This document shows positions 28,697 to 39,086 of a stretch of 64,000 nucleotides of DNA, piece after piece (the first letter of the stretch is position 1; each line of letters begins with the position of its first letter). The position numbers and the translations under genes are program-made. Under the pieces are notes generated by a model that saw only the letters and a list, made by a program, of their open reading frames with translations, made no database searches and was not told where the DNA came from. The stretch comes from Magnetospirillum sp. (lineage in GTDB: Bacteria > Pseudomonadota > Alphaproteobacteria > Rhodospirillales > Magnetospirillaceae): the NCBI GenBank assembly GCA_024707145.1, contig JANQAI010000008.1, positions 372,001-436,000 on the forward strand, given 5' to 3'.

Positions 28697-30961
28697 TCAG
28701 CAACGCTCGAATTCGGCATCCAGGCCGTCGGGGCCGGAGGCGCTCAGGTCAAAGGCGTAGCCCGTCCCGTTGGCCTTGCCGCCGGCCTTGCCGTTGCCCT
28801 TGCGCGGCGCGGGAGCGGGATTGGTGGCGGTCGTGCTGGCCGGGCCCGAGCGGGCCGCCGCCAGATGGGCGACCACGGCATGGTTGCCACCAGGCTTGCG
28901 CACCGGGACCGGGCGCGAGCCCTGGGCTTTGGGGCGGGAGGCCGTCGCGGCGCCGGCACGAGCCACACCGTCGATGGAGAAGAAGCCGATGGTCTGCTGC
29001 AAGGACTCGGCCTGCGTCGCCAGTTCTTCCGACGTGGCCGACATCTGCTCGGAGGCGCTGGCGTTCTGCTGCGTCACCTTGTCCAACTGCTGGATGGCCT
29101 GGTTGATCTGGTCGGCACCGATGTCCTGCTCGCGGCAGGCGGCGCTGATCTCTTCCACCAGGCTCGGCGGTCTTCTTGATGTCGGGCACCAGCTTGCCCA
29201 GCATGTCGCCGGCCTCCTGCGCCACCTTCACGGTGTCCGAGGACAGGCCGCTGATCTCCGCCGCCGCCGCCTGGCTGCGCTCGGCCAGCTTGCGCACCTC
29301 CGAGGCCACCACGGCGAAGCCCTTGCCGTGCTCGCCGGCCCGCGCCGCCTCCACCGCCGCGTTCAGCGCCAGCAGGTCGGTCTGCCGCGCGATCTCCTGC
29401 ACGATGGTGATCTTCTCGGCGATGGTCTGCATGGCCTGGACCGCACGGGTCACCGCTTCGCCGCTGGCCTGGGCGTCCTTGGCCGACTGCCGCGCGATCT
29501 TCTCGGTCTGACCGGCATTCTCGGCGTTCTGCTTGATGTTGGAGGCCATCTCCTCCATGGAGGCCGAGGCCTGTTCGGTGGCCGAGGCCTGTTCGGTGGA
29601 GCCCTGGCTCAGCTGCTCGGAACTGGCGGACAATTCCTGGCTGCCGGCCGAGACGTTCTCGGCCGCCGAGGTCGCCTCGGACACCACCTCGCGCAACTTC
29701 TCCAGCATGGTTTCCAGCGCGATGCCCAGGGTGTCCTTGTCGGACAGCCGCTTGGCCTGCACCGTCAGGTCGCCCTTGGAAATCTGGTCGGCCACCTCGG
29801 CGGTGGCGCGCAGGTTGGCGGTCATGCTGTTCAGCGCATCCACCACGTCGCGGATCTCGTCGTTGGAATTGACGGCGATCCGCTGGCTCAGGTCGCCGAT
29901 GGCCACGGCATTGGCCAGCGAGGCAGCCCGCCCGAGCCCCCGGCTGATGGCGAGAGCCATCCAGGTGGCGGCGGCCATGCCCACCAGCAGCGAGACCAGC
30001 ACCGCGCTGATCAGGAAGGTGCGGGCGGAAGCGGCCGTGTTCGACGCTTCCGTGGTCGCCGCGATCATCAGTTCCTGATTCAGGGCGACGATGCCGTCCA
30101 GGATGGACTGGGCCTTTTCCTTGGCCTGGCGACCCTGCCCGGCCGACAATTGGAAGGCCCGGGTATTGGTGTTGTCCCGGTTCAGCGCCAGCGCGTCCCC
30201 GTTGATCTTGGCCCACCGCTCGAACTGGGTGGAAAACTGGTCGAGCAGACGACGGTCATCCTCGGACAGGGCCGGCCGCATCTGATCGCGCAGGCGGCGG
30301 ATTTCGGCCAAGCTGTCATTGGCGGCGCGCTCGAACGGTTCCATGGCGGCGACATCGTCCAACAGCAACGCGTTTTTTTCTGGTCCTTGGCCGCCTGCAT
30401 GACCAGGCCGATCATCCGCTCGACGTTGAACTGCAGCCGGGCGCGCTCGCCGACGCCGCCTTCCAGGTGCTGGGAGATGGTGTGCAGGGTGTCCAGCACC
30501 GGATTGATGATGGATGCCGCCACCTTCATGTTGAGGTCGCGAGCCTTGACGTTGCTGTTCTGGCGGGACAGTTCGCGCACCTTGTCCTGGATGGCGATAT
30601 AGCGTTCCCATTCGGCGGAGAAGCTGTCGATGCGCCGCCGGCCCTCTTCGGAAGCCAGGGACCGGTACTGGTCGCGCAGGCCGCGCAAGTCGTCGCGCAG
30701 CGACAGCATCTCCTTCTCGTAGCGATCCATGCCGGCATCGGTGCTTTCCAGGATCATGTTCTTCTCGGCGGTGACCGAGGCCATGAACTTGGAATCGATG
30801 TCCTGGACCAATGCGGACCGCTTGACCGGCCCATTCACCAGGGCCTGGGCATTCCGGTCCAGCTGGTTCAGGCTGTCGACCCCGATCCAGGCGGCGATGG
30901 CCGACAGGACCAGGACCAGACCGAACGACAAAGCGAGCTTCAGTTTCACGGAAAGACGCAT
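28697..30961 (-). CDS. methyl-accepting chemotaxis protein 1 (two frameshifts)
   Basis: Repaired product about 754 aa. N-terminal membrane helix ([20 protein letters not shown]), a four-helix-type periplasmic sensor, a second membrane helix ([20 protein letters not shown]), HAMP region, then a full MCP signalling domain ([35 protein letters not shown]). The tail is basic and Gly/Ala-rich and ends in EFERC. Breaks: seven T at 30373-30379 where five or eight fit, and an extra base in 29158-29165, where GAG CTG GTG reads GAGCCTGGTG. The second occurs identically in MCP2. If real, the gene would be inactive without slippage. Confidence 0.8.
28979..29669. repeat. near-identical block shared by MCP1 and MCP2 (second copy 31219-31909)
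   Basis: About 690 bases match the stretch exactly 2240 bases downstream, with one mismatch noticed (29604 against 31844), while the sensor parts and tails differ. After about 27 divergent bases identity resumes at 29697-29817. It covers the signalling domain and points to recent gene conversion or duplication. It is also a likely site of assembly error. Confidence 0.85.
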
Positions 30962-31026
30962 GACAGCCCCCTGGATGATTGGGCCAGCCGGTCAGCCGGT
31001 CGTGGCCGGGTCGTCGGCAATGGTCT

Positions 31027-32932
31027 TCAGTAGCGTTCGAACGCGCTGTCCTGGGCGTCCGGACCACTGTCGAGGGTGTAGACATGGCCACCGGCGCCAT
31101 TGCTCTTGCGCGGCGGGATGGTCCGGGCGCGGGCCGGAGCCGGCGCGGCCTTGCGGGCCGGCTTGGCCGCGGCGCGGAGAGGCGCGGCTTCTATCGGGCG
31201 GCCGCTTTCGTTGGTGCGGAAGAAGCCGATGGTCTGCTGCAAGGACTCGGCCTGCGTCGCCAGTTCTTCCGACGTGGCCGACATCTGCTCGGAGGCGCTG
31301 GCGTTCTGCTGCGTCACCTTGTCCAACTGCTGGATGGCCTGGTTGATCTGGTCGGCACCGATGTCCTGCTCGCGGCAGGCGGCGCTGATCTCTTCCACCA
31401 GGCTCGGCGGTCTTCTTGATGTCGGGCACCAGCTTGCCCAGCATGTCGCCGGCCTCCTGCGCCACCTTCACGGTGTCCGAGGACAGGCCGCTGATCTCCG
31501 CCGCCGCCGCCTGGCTGCGCTCGGCCAGCTTGCGCACCTCCGAGGCCACCACGGCGAAGCCCTTGCCGTGCTCGCCGGCCCGCGCCGCCTCCACCGCCGC
31601 GTTCAGCGCCAGCAGGTCGGTCTGCCGCGCGATCTCCTGCACGATGGTGATCTTCTCGGCGATGGTCTGCATGGCCTGGACCGCACGGGTCACCGCTTCG
31701 CCGCTGGCCTGGGCGTCCTTGGCCGACTGCCGCGCGATCTTCTCGGTCTGACCGGCATTCTCGGCGTTCTGCTTGATGTTGGAGGCCATCTCCTCCATGG
31801 AGGCCGAGGCCTGTTCGGTGGCCGAGGCCTGTTCGGTGGAGCCTTGGCTCAGCTGCTCGGAACTGGCGGACAATTCCTGGCTGCCGGCCGAGACGTTCTC
31901 GGCCGCCGAATTGGCTTCCGCCACCACCGAACGCAGCTTCTCCAGCATGGTTTCCAGCGCGATGCCCAGGGTGTCCTTGTCGGACAGCCGCTTGGCCTGC
32001 ACCGTCAGGTCGCCCTTGGAAATCTGGTCGGCCACCTCGGCGGTGGCGCGCAGGTTGGTCACCATGCCGGTCAGGGCATGACCGAGGGTATCCTTGTCCG
32101 ACAGAACCTTGGCCTGCACCGACAGGTCGCCCAGGGCGATCTGCTCGGCCACATGGGCGGTGGCGCGCAGGTTCAGCACCATCTTGTCCAGGGCGGCGAC
32201 CACGTCGGCGATCTCGTCGTTGGAGGTCACGGCGATGCGCTGGTCGAGGTCGCCGAGGGCGACCGCCTCGGCCAGGCCGAGCGCCTTGCCCAGGCCACGG
32301 CTGATGCCCAGCGCGATCCACAGCGAAACGCCGATGGCGATGACGATGGAAGCCGCCAGGATGGCGATCAGCGTGGTCCGCGCGTCGCGGTAATCGTCAT
32401 TGGAGAGCTGAACCGCCTTGTCCATCTGCTGGTCGTTCAGGTCTACCAGTTCGGTCAGCTTGACGGTCGCCGTGTCGAGGGCCTGGCGCCCCTGGGAGCC
32501 GGACAGCTCGGCGGCGTGCTGATCCGAGCCGCTGCGGGCAAGGTCACGCACCCGGTCCTGAATCGCCATGTAGCGGTTGCGCTCGGAGATGAACTGCTCC
32601 AGCCTGCGGCGCCCATCTTCCGAGGCCAGGGCGCGGTAATCCGCCTCCAGGCGCTGCATGTGCTCGCGGCTGGACACGATCTCGCCTTCGGCGCGCCGGA
32701 TGTCGGCTTCCTCGGAGGCCAGGATCATGTTCTTCTCGGCCTTGGCCAATACCGTGAACTCATTCTGCAGGCGCAGGGCCAGCTTCTGCCGCTCGGCCGG
32801 GCCATTGACCAGGGCGACCATGGAATCATGGAGCGAGCCCAGGTCGCTGACGCCCACCGCCGAGGTGATGGCGGTCAGGCCGATGACGATGCCGAAGCCC
32901 AGGGCCAGCTTGAGTTTTACAGTCAGGCGCAT
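31027..32932 (-). CDS. methyl-accepting chemotaxis protein 2 (one frameshift)
   Basis: Repaired product about 634 aa. N-terminal helix ([20 protein letters not shown]), helical periplasmic sensor, second helix around residue 190, then HAMP and additional HAMP-like units ([20 protein letters not shown] and [20 protein letters not shown]) before the signalling domain. The break at 31398-31405 is the same extra base as in MCP1. The tail ends in AFERY, which fits the C-terminal pentapeptide pattern used by some MCPs to recruit CheR or CheB. 18 bases after cheW2. Confidence 0.85.
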
Positions 32933-32950
32933 AACTACCCCCGTGAATGG

Positions 32951-33454
32951 TCAGGCCGCGGCTACCGGGCGGGCCGCAGCCTCACCCAGCGTGACGACGT
33001 CGCTGCCCGAGAACAGGCGTCCGATTTCCAGGACGATGATGAAATCCTCGCCGCGCTTGCCCACGCAGCGGATCAGATGGGGCGGCCAGCGCATGCCGAT
33101 GCGCGGCGTCTCCTCCAGCGAGGTGGCGGCCACCTCGGTGACCTCGTAGACCTTGTCGGCCAGCATGCCGACGATGGTCGGTTCGCCATCCAGCTCGATC
33201 TCGATGACCAGGATGCGGCTGTCGATGGTCGGCGGGCGGCATTCCATGCCGAAGCGCACGCGCGGATCGGCCAGCGGCACCACCTTGCCGCGCACGTTGA
33301 TCAGGCCGCCGACGAAGGGGCTGGCCCCCGGCACGCGGGTGACCTGCGCCATGTCGAGGATTTCGTGCACCAGCCCGGCATCGATGGCGAAAATCTCGCC
33401 GTCCAGGCCCAGGGTGACCACTTCAAGCGTCCGGTTGCCGTTCCACTGGCTCAT
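32951..33454 (-). CDS. cheW: chemotaxis coupling protein CheW (second copy)
   Basis: A 167-aa CheW (LEVVTLGLDGEIFAIDAGLV, FVGGLINVRGKVVPLADPR, FIIVLEIGRLF). It lies 13 bases after cheA and 18 before MCP2. It is clearly diverged from the other CheW of the operon, so each may serve a different receptor set. Confidence 0.95.
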   Translation of the reverse strand: MSQWNGNRTLEVVTLGLDGEIFAIDAGLVHEILDMAQVTRVPGASPFVGGLINVRGKVVPLADPRVRFGMECRPPTIDSRILVIEIELDGEPTIVGMLADKVYEVTEVAATSLEETPRIGMRWPPHLIRCVGKRGEDFIIVLEIGRLFSGSDVVTLGEAAARPVAAA

Positions 33455-33467
33455 GGTGTCCCCCTCG

Positions 33468-35540
33468 TCACGACGCCATGCGCGGTTCGTCGCGCTTCTG
33501 GCCCAGGTCGATCAGGTGTGCGATGTCCAGGATCAGGGCGACGCCGCCGTCGCCCAGGATGGTCGCCCCCGAGAAGCACTCCACGTCGGCGTGCAGGCGC
33601 GACAGCGACTTGATCACCGTCTGGTGGTCGCCGATGACCTCGTCCACCACCAGCCCGACGCGGGCGTCGCCCTCCGAGACGATAACCACCTTCTGGTAGG
33701 GGGCCGGCGGCAACGGCGAGTCGAACTGCTCGCGCAAGCGCAGGAAGGGCACCAGATCGCCGCGGATGTTGAGGAAGTTGCGGCCGCGCGAGCGGGCGTC
33801 CGCCTCGGCGCTGAGCTCGACGCATTCCTCGACCACCGCCAGGGGCAGCACGTAGCGGCCGTCGCCCACCCGCACCAGCAGGCCGTCGATGATGGCCAGC
33901 GTCAGCGGCAGGCGCAGCGTCACCACGGTCTGCTGGCCGGGAATGCTGTCCACCTCGACGGTGCCGCGCAGGGAATCGATGGTGCGTTTGACCACATCCA
34001 TGCCGACGCCGCGGCCCGAGACGCTGGTGACCGTGGTGGCGGTGGAGAACCCGGGCGCGAAGATCAGCTGATACAGCTCGTCGTCCGATAGTTGGTCGTC
34101 GGCGCCGATCAGGCCGTTCTCCACCGCGCGGGCGCGGATGCGGGCGGCATCCAGGCCATGGCCGTCGTCCTGGATGGAGATCAGCACCTGGGCGCCGGCA
34201 TGGACCGCCGACAGCAGCACCTTGCCGCGCCGGGGCTTGCCCGCCGCCTCGCGCTCGGCGGGGCTTTCCAGGCCGTGGTCGATGGCGTTGCGCACCATGT
34301 GGACCAGCGGATCGTTCAGGCGCTCGATCACCGTCTTGTCCAGCTCGGTTTCCTCGCCCGAGGTGACCAGGCTCGACTTCCTTGCCCAGATCCTTGGACA
34401 GGTCGTGGACCAAGCGGCGGAAGCGGTTGAACAGCGAGGCGATGGGCACCATGCGGATGCCCATGGTGGTGTCGCGCAGTTCGGCGATCAGCCGCTCGAT
34501 CTCCTCGGTCACCGCCTTCAGCGGAATGTCGTCGTGTTCGGCCACCAGCTGCTTCAGGCGGGCCTGGCTGATGACCAGTTCGCCCACGCGATCCATCAGC
34601 TCGTCCAGGCGCTCGGCGGACACCCGGATGCTTTCCTGCGACGGCGGGCGGCGGCTGGCGGAGGGCTTTTCCGAGCGGGTGTGCGCCTGCTCGGCCAGCG
34701 CCGCCTCGACCCGGGCCGGCGACACCGTGCCGGACTGGACCAGCAATTCGCCCAGCGCCGGCCGGCGGGCCAGGGCGTCGGCGATATCGGCCTGGGTGGC
34801 CTCGCCGCGCTCCACCAGGATCTCGCCGATGCGCTTGTCGCCCGCGCGCGGCACCGCCTCGATGGTCAGCTCCATGTCGTCGCGGACGAAGATGAAGACG
34901 TCCTCGACATCGCCGCGCGAACGCTCGCTGGTCAGCACCACGTCCCACGACAGGTACAAGGCGGTGGGATCCATCTGGTCCAACGGCGGCACCTTGGCGG
35001 CGTCGGCCACCGCCGTGCACACGCCCAGTTCGCGCAGCTCGTCGAGCAGCAGCAGCGGGTTGGTGCCGGTGCCCAGGCAGCCCGGCGGCAAGTCCATGCG
35101 GATGCGCCAGGTCTTGGGGCCGTCGTCGTCCGGCGGGGCCAGGCTGGGGGCTGGGGGGTGCGGCCACCCGCCGGAACGACGACGTCCTGGAGACGAGCCA
35201 GCAGGCGGGCGCCTTGCGGGTCGTCGGATTTGGCGGTGCCCTCCAGCAGGGCACGCAGGTGGTCCTTGGCGGCGAGGGCCAGCGCGACCAGATCTGGGCT
35301 GGGCGACAGCGTGCCGTGGCGCAGCTGGTCGAAGGCGGCTTCCAGATGATGGGCGAAGCTGGACAGCGCGTCGAAGCCGAACATGGCCCCCGAGCCCTTG
35401 AGCGTGTGCAGCGCCCGGAAGGCGGTGCCGATCAGCTCCATGTCGTCGGGGCGGGCTTCCAGGTCGAGGAGGGCCTGCTCAAGCTGCTCGAACAGGTCCT
35501 GGGCCTCCTGGCGGAAAGTATCTGCGGGATCGGTAGCCAT
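33468..35540 (-). CDS. cheA: chemotaxis histidine kinase CheA (two frameshifts)
   Basis: Repaired product about 690 aa. Order: HPt domain with phospho-acceptor His45 in RALHTLKGSGAMFGF; a middle region; a dimerisation segment (RLDELMDRVGELVISQARLK); ATPase with N box VHMVRNAIDHGLE, DDGHGLD and GRGVGMDVV; and a CheW-like regulatory domain. Breaks: near 35146-35158, where a base appears missing in G runs; and 34367-34374, where GAG CTG GTC reads GAGCCTGGTC. The ATG at 35540 overlaps the cheY stop. Confidence 0.88.
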
Positions 35541-35905
35541 CAGCCGAGCACCTTCTTCACCACCGCCAGCAGCTGTTCCTGCTTGAACGGCTTGGTCAAC
35601 CAACCGGTGGCGCCGGCCTCCTTGGCCTCGCGCTTCTTGCCCTCGTCGGATTCCGTGGTCAGGAAGACGATGGGAACGCCCCGGAAGGTGGGCAGCGTGC
35701 GGAGATTGCGGATCAGCGTCAGCCCGTCCATCACCGGCATGTTGAGGTCGGTGACCACCATGCTGGGCGAGGCGCTCTGCGCCTTGGCCAGGGCATCCTG
35801 GCCGTTCTCGGCCTCCACCACCTCGTAGCCGGCGCCGGCCAGGGTCAGACGCACCATCTGGCGCATGCTGGCGGAATCGTCGACGGTCATGATGGTCTTG
35901 CTCAT
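35540..35905 (-). CDS. cheY: chemotaxis response regulator CheY
   Basis: A 121-aa single receiver domain (TIMTVDDSASMRQMVRLTL, phospho-acceptor in VVTDLNMPVMDG, Thr in VFLTTES, Lys in WLTKPF). It carries phosphate from CheA to the flagellar switch. It overlaps its neighbours by 1 base (cheA) and 4 bases (STAS gene). Confidence 0.95.
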   Translation of the reverse strand: MSKTIMTVDDSASMRQMVRLTLAGAGYEVVEAENGQDALAKAQSASPSMVVTDLNMPVMDGLTLIRNLRTLPTFRGVPIVFLTTESDEGKKREAKEAGATGWLTKPFKQEQLLAVVKKVLG

Positions 35906-36222
35906 GACGCGGCTCCGTTCCAGAACGGGTCGTCGGCCGCGCCGCCGGTCACGCCGCAGCGTTCCAGCACCGCACGCAGGGCCGGCGACAGGGCCGCCAG
36001 GCGCAGGGCTCCGCCGAACTGCGCGGCGGTCTTGCGCGCCGACAGCAGCAACTGGACGATGGAAACGTCCGCTTCCTCGATCCGCGAGCAATCCACCACC
36101 AGGCCGGCGGTGGTGGCCACGCGCTGGACCAGCAGGTCCTTGGTGACCTCGATGGTCTGCAGGGTCTGGACCGGGTCCAGCACCAGCGTCGCTCCGTCCT
36201 GTTCCAATGGTTCGTTTGCCAT
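35902..36222 (-). CDS. STAS-domain protein, first gene of che operon
   Basis: A 106-aa anti-sigma-antagonist-like protein (EVTKDLLVQRVATTAGLVVD, then EEADVSIVQLLLSARKTAAQ). Similar single STAS proteins accompany some alphaproteobacterial che operons; their role is not well fixed. The ATG at 36222 starts the domain, and the stop overlaps the cheY start by 4 bases. Confidence 0.8.
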   Translation of the reverse strand: MANEPLEQDGATLVLDPVQTLQTIEVTKDLLVQRVATTAGLVVDCSRIEEADVSIVQLLLSARKTAAQFGGALRLAALSPALRAVLERCGVTGGAADDPFWNGAAS

Positions 36223-36347
36223 GCGGCACCCCTCGCCAGTCCGACCCAGCGACGGTAAGGCGGCGCTCCGAACCAAGACAAGAATGAGCCGGCCCCCTCT
36301 GAAGAACCCCATCCCCCCACCGTGCCGGCGCATTTGCAGGGACAGCG

Positions 36348-36365
36348 CTCCCCCTTCGGGGGGAG
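36348..36365. other. UUCG-type hairpin in the promoter region
   Basis: Seven-bp stem CTCCCCC/GGGGGAG around TTCG. It lies between the che operon (leftward) and the HD-GYP gene (rightward). More G and C runs follow to 36386 and could pair alternatively. Function unknown. Confidence 0.4.
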
Positions 36366-36483
36366 GGGGAGCAGTCCCCCTCCCCCACGGGATGCAGGGC
36401 GGGTCCACCCCATGGACGAGATGAGGCGACGGCGCCCCTGGGTCATAATGCGCGCTGTCCGTTGCAACCTTTGGGGTCGGCTC

Positions 36484-37584
36484 ATGCGCGTGGTCATCGT
36501 CGACGACAGTCCCAGCGCCCTGCAGTCCTTTTCGCTGATGCTGACCGCGATCCCCGGTTGCGAGACGCTGACCTTCCAGGACTCGTCGGAGGGGCTGCAC
36601 TGGTGCCTTTCCAATGCCGCCGATCTGGTGCTGGTGGACTACGCCATGCCCATGCCCAACGGGCTGCAGTTCATCCAGCACCTGCGCGCCCACCCGCAGG
36701 GCGCCGACATTCCGGTGATCATGGTGACCGCGTGCAACCAGCGCGAAATCCGCCATCAGGCCCTACGGCTGGGCGCCACCGACTTCCTGTCCAAGCCGGT
36801 GGACGAGGCCGAACTGGTGGCCCGCGTGCGCAACCTGCTGAAGCTGCATCAGAGCCATCTGGCGCTGAGCGACCGCGCGCAATGGCTGGGGCGCGAGGTG
36901 CGCAAGGCCACCCAGGCCATGGCCGAGCGCGAGCGCGAGGCCATCCTGATCCTGTCGCGAGCCGCCGAGTTCCGCGATCCGGAAACCGCCCACCATCTGG
37001 TGCGCATGGCCAGCTATTGCCGCATGATCGCCGAGGGCATGAACCTGCCGGCGGAAACCGCCGACCTGATCTTCGCCGCCGCGCCCATGCACGACATCGG
37101 CAAGATCGGCATTCCCGACCACATCCTGCTCAAGCCCGGCCGCCTGGACCCGCACGAGGAGGACCTGATGCGCCGCCATGCCGCCTTCGGCGCCGACATC
37201 CTGTCGGGCAGCCAGTCACCATTGATCCAGACCGCCGCCCAGATCGCCCGCTCGCATCACGAGCGTTTCGACGGCAGCGGCTATCCGGACGGCTTGGCCG
37301 GCACGGGCATTCCGCTGGTGGGGCGCATCGCCGCCGTGGCCGACGTGTTCGACGCCCTGACCAGCGAGCGCCCCTACAAGAAGGCGTGGGCGATGGAGCA
37401 GGCGCGCGACCACATCCTGGCGCAGAAGGGGCGCCACTTCGACCCCGACTGCGTCGCCGCCTTCATGAGCCAGTGGGGCGCGGTGGAACAGTTGATGGAG
37501 TGCTATCGCGACGAACCGCCGCACCCCAGCCCCGCCGACGAGGTGCTGGCCGAAACCCGCAGCGTGCTGTTCGGCGCCTCTTAA
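36484..37584 (+). CDS. response regulator with HD-GYP domain (likely c-di-GMP phosphodiesterase)
   Basis: A 366-aa protein: receiver domain (VVIVDDSPSALQSFSLML, acceptor in LVLVDYAMPMPNG, FLSKPVDEAE), a short linker helix, then HD-GYP with metal-binding HD in APMHDIGKIGIPDHIL, HHERFDGSGYPDGLAG and VFDALTSERPYK. HD-GYP enzymes degrade c-di-GMP. Divergent from the che operon, so it may connect taxis with c-di-GMP. The start is set by the receiver domain; the frame is open further upstream. Confidence 0.92.
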   Translation: MRVVIVDDSPSALQSFSLMLTAIPGCETLTFQDSSEGLHWCLSNAADLVLVDYAMPMPNGLQFIQHLRAHPQGADIPVIMVTACNQREIRHQALRLGATDFLSKPVDEAELVARVRNLLKLHQSHLALSDRAQWLGREVRKATQAMAEREREAILILSRAAEFRDPETAHHLVRMASYCRMIAEGMNLPAETADLIFAAAPMHDIGKIGIPDHILLKPGRLDPHEEDLMRRHAAFGADILSGSQSPLIQTAAQIARSHHERFDGSGYPDGLAGTGIPLVGRIAAVADVFDALTSERPYKKAWAMEQARDHILAQKGRHFDPDCVAAFMSQWGAVEQLMECYRDEPPHPSPADEVLAETRSVLFGAS

Positions 37585-37585
37585 C

Positions 37586-38383
37586 TCAGTCCACCGCCAG
37601 GATGACGTGCGAGGCCTTGAACAAAGCCACCGCCTCATCGCCCACATTCAGCCCCATCTCCTCGGCGGCATCGCGGGTGACCACCGCATGGATGCTCTTG
37701 CCGCCGCCGATATCCAGGGTGATCTCGGTGCTGACCGGCCCGTCCTCGCGGTGGGACACCGTGCCGGAAATCCGGTTGCGGGCGGAAATGGCGAGGCGCT
37801 GGCCGGCGGGGGCCAGCAGCACGAAGCTGGACTTCACCAAGGCCACCACCTCGCGCCCCACGGCGATGTCCAGGTCGTGCAGGCTTTCGCCGGTGATCAC
37901 CGCCGTCAGGGTGGTGCCGGCCGACAGCCGCAGGATCACCTCGGCGTTGACCGTCCCCGGCTTGATCTCCTCCACGGTGCAGCGGAACACGTTGCGCGCG
38001 CTTGTCTTCATGCCCAGGCTCCACAGCAAGGAAAGGGGATCCAGATGGCCGTCGCCGCCGCCCGACAGCGCGGCGGCGGCCTTGCCCAGGCGGTCCTCCA
38101 GCAGGCGGAACGAGGCGATCAGCGCCTGCCCCTGCTCGGTCACCACCGCCCCGCCGCCGTGGCGGCCGCCGGTCTGGCTGGAAATGGCGGGGCTGGGCAG
38201 CAGGTTGTTGACGGCATTCAACGCGTCCCACGCCGCCTTGTAGCTGAGCCCCACCGCCTTGGCCGCCTTGGTGATGCTGCCGTGGGTGCCCACCGCCTCC
38301 AGCAATTCGATGCGGTCGCGCCCCACCAGGGGACGCCCCTCGCGGCGCAACGCCAGCATCGCCTCGATTTTTTCCTCGGCCAT
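37586..38383 (-). CDS. modE: molybdate-responsive regulator ModE
   Basis: A 265-aa regulator, close to the length of E. coli ModE. It has a winged-helix domain (GSITKAAKAVGLSYKAAWDA, GGRHGGGAVVTEQG) followed by two molybdate-binding Mop units (TSARNVFRCTVEEIKPGTVN and ISARNRISGTVSHREDGPVS). With molybdate bound ModE represses molybdate uptake genes. I chose ATG 38383 because GAAGGG lies 9 bases upstream. An inverted repeat overlaps this region, so it may repress itself. Confidence 0.92.
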   Translation of the reverse strand: MAEEKIEAMLALRREGRPLVGRDRIELLEAVGTHGSITKAAKAVGLSYKAAWDALNAVNNLLPSPAISSQTGGRHGGGAVVTEQGQALIASFRLLEDRLGKAAAALSGGGDGHLDPLSLLWSLGMKTSARNVFRCTVEEIKPGTVNAEVILRLSAGTTLTAVITGESLHDLDIAVGREVVALVKSSFVLLAPAGQRLAISARNRISGTVSHREDGPVSTEITLDIGGGKSIHAVVTRDAAEEMGLNVGDEAVALFKASHVILAVD

Positions 38384-38394
38384 CACCTGCATCC

Positions 38395-38425
38395 CTTCGT
38401 CATGTAGGCGCACTATATGACGAAG
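38395..38425. promoter_or_regulatory. candidate ModE operator at modE
   Basis: Perfect 9-bp inverted repeat (CTTCGTCAT, 13-base spacer, ATGACGAAG). The core CGTCAT-N13-ATGACG has the same spacing as the site before modA (44800-44826). It overlaps the modE leader, as expected for autoregulation. Confidence 0.6.
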
Positions 38426-38448
38426 GAGCGCCCCTTGTCAGGTGCCGA

Positions 38449-38480
38449 AAACGAAAAGGGCCCCGCCAGTGGCGGGGCCC
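38449..38480 (-). terminator. rho-independent terminator of mop
   Basis: Perfect 10-bp stem with a 3-base loop (38458-38480), followed on the minus strand by TTTTCGTTTT. It closes mop before the modE promoter. Confidence 0.85.
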
Positions 38481-38501
38481 GCTTCGCCGGAAGGGGTGGC
38501 C

Positions 38502-38705
38502 TTACTTGGCGAGGATCACTTCGGTGGACTTGATGATGGCGTCCACGCTGTCGCCGACCTTGAGGCCGAGATCGTCGATGGCTTCGGCCGACACCAGCGA
38601 GGTGATGCTCTGGCCGCCCACGTCGATCTTCACCTTGGCCATCACCTGGCCCCTGGTGATCTCCAGGACCTTGCCCTTGAGGGCATTGCGAGCGCTGAGC
38701 TTCAT
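38502..38705 (-). CDS. mop: molbindin, stand-alone Mop domain
   Basis: A 67-aa single Mop domain (MKLSARNALKGKVLEITRGQ, then SAEAIDDLGLKVGDSVDAII, and IIKSTEVILAK at the end). Such proteins assemble into cages that store molybdate in the cytoplasm. GGAG lies 7 bases before the ATG at 38705. It sits upstream of modE with its own terminator. Confidence 0.92.
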   Translation of the reverse strand: MKLSARNALKGKVLEITRGQVMAKVKIDVGGQSITSLVSAEAIDDLGLKVGDSVDAIIKSTEVILAK

Positions 38706-39086
38706 GTATCGTCTCCGTCGAGAATTGGCCCGGGACAGAGCATACCCCCGTCCACGAACGCAATTATCGAACCGGATAGCCCCACCGTCAATATTACCCA
38801 TAACTATATAATGCGGACATCTCGATATCTATTTATACAACATAGCGCACAAATAAGAAAATCGACACAAAACCAAATATTTAACCAAGCGCATACAAGT
38901 GTCTCCAGCGCTAAAAGGGTAGATAAAATCGAGTGCAAATTTTTCTGATCAGCTATCGGCACGCCCGATGCCGGCAGCAGGACATGAGCGAGACGGCCAA
39001 TCGGCGATGAGCACAAATCATAGGCGGAACGGGATGCCTGCTCTTCTTTCAGGCACCCCACCGACCCAATCCCGGTATTCTTGCCG
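38706..39086. other. AT-rich intergenic region before mop
   Basis: 380 bases with no convincing gene. 38790-38945 is strikingly AT-rich compared with the surroundings. A near-palindrome CATAACTATATAATG (38799-38813) lies about 95 bases upstream of mop and could be a promoter or a divergent ModE-type site. The rest shows no clear signal. Confidence 0.45.
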
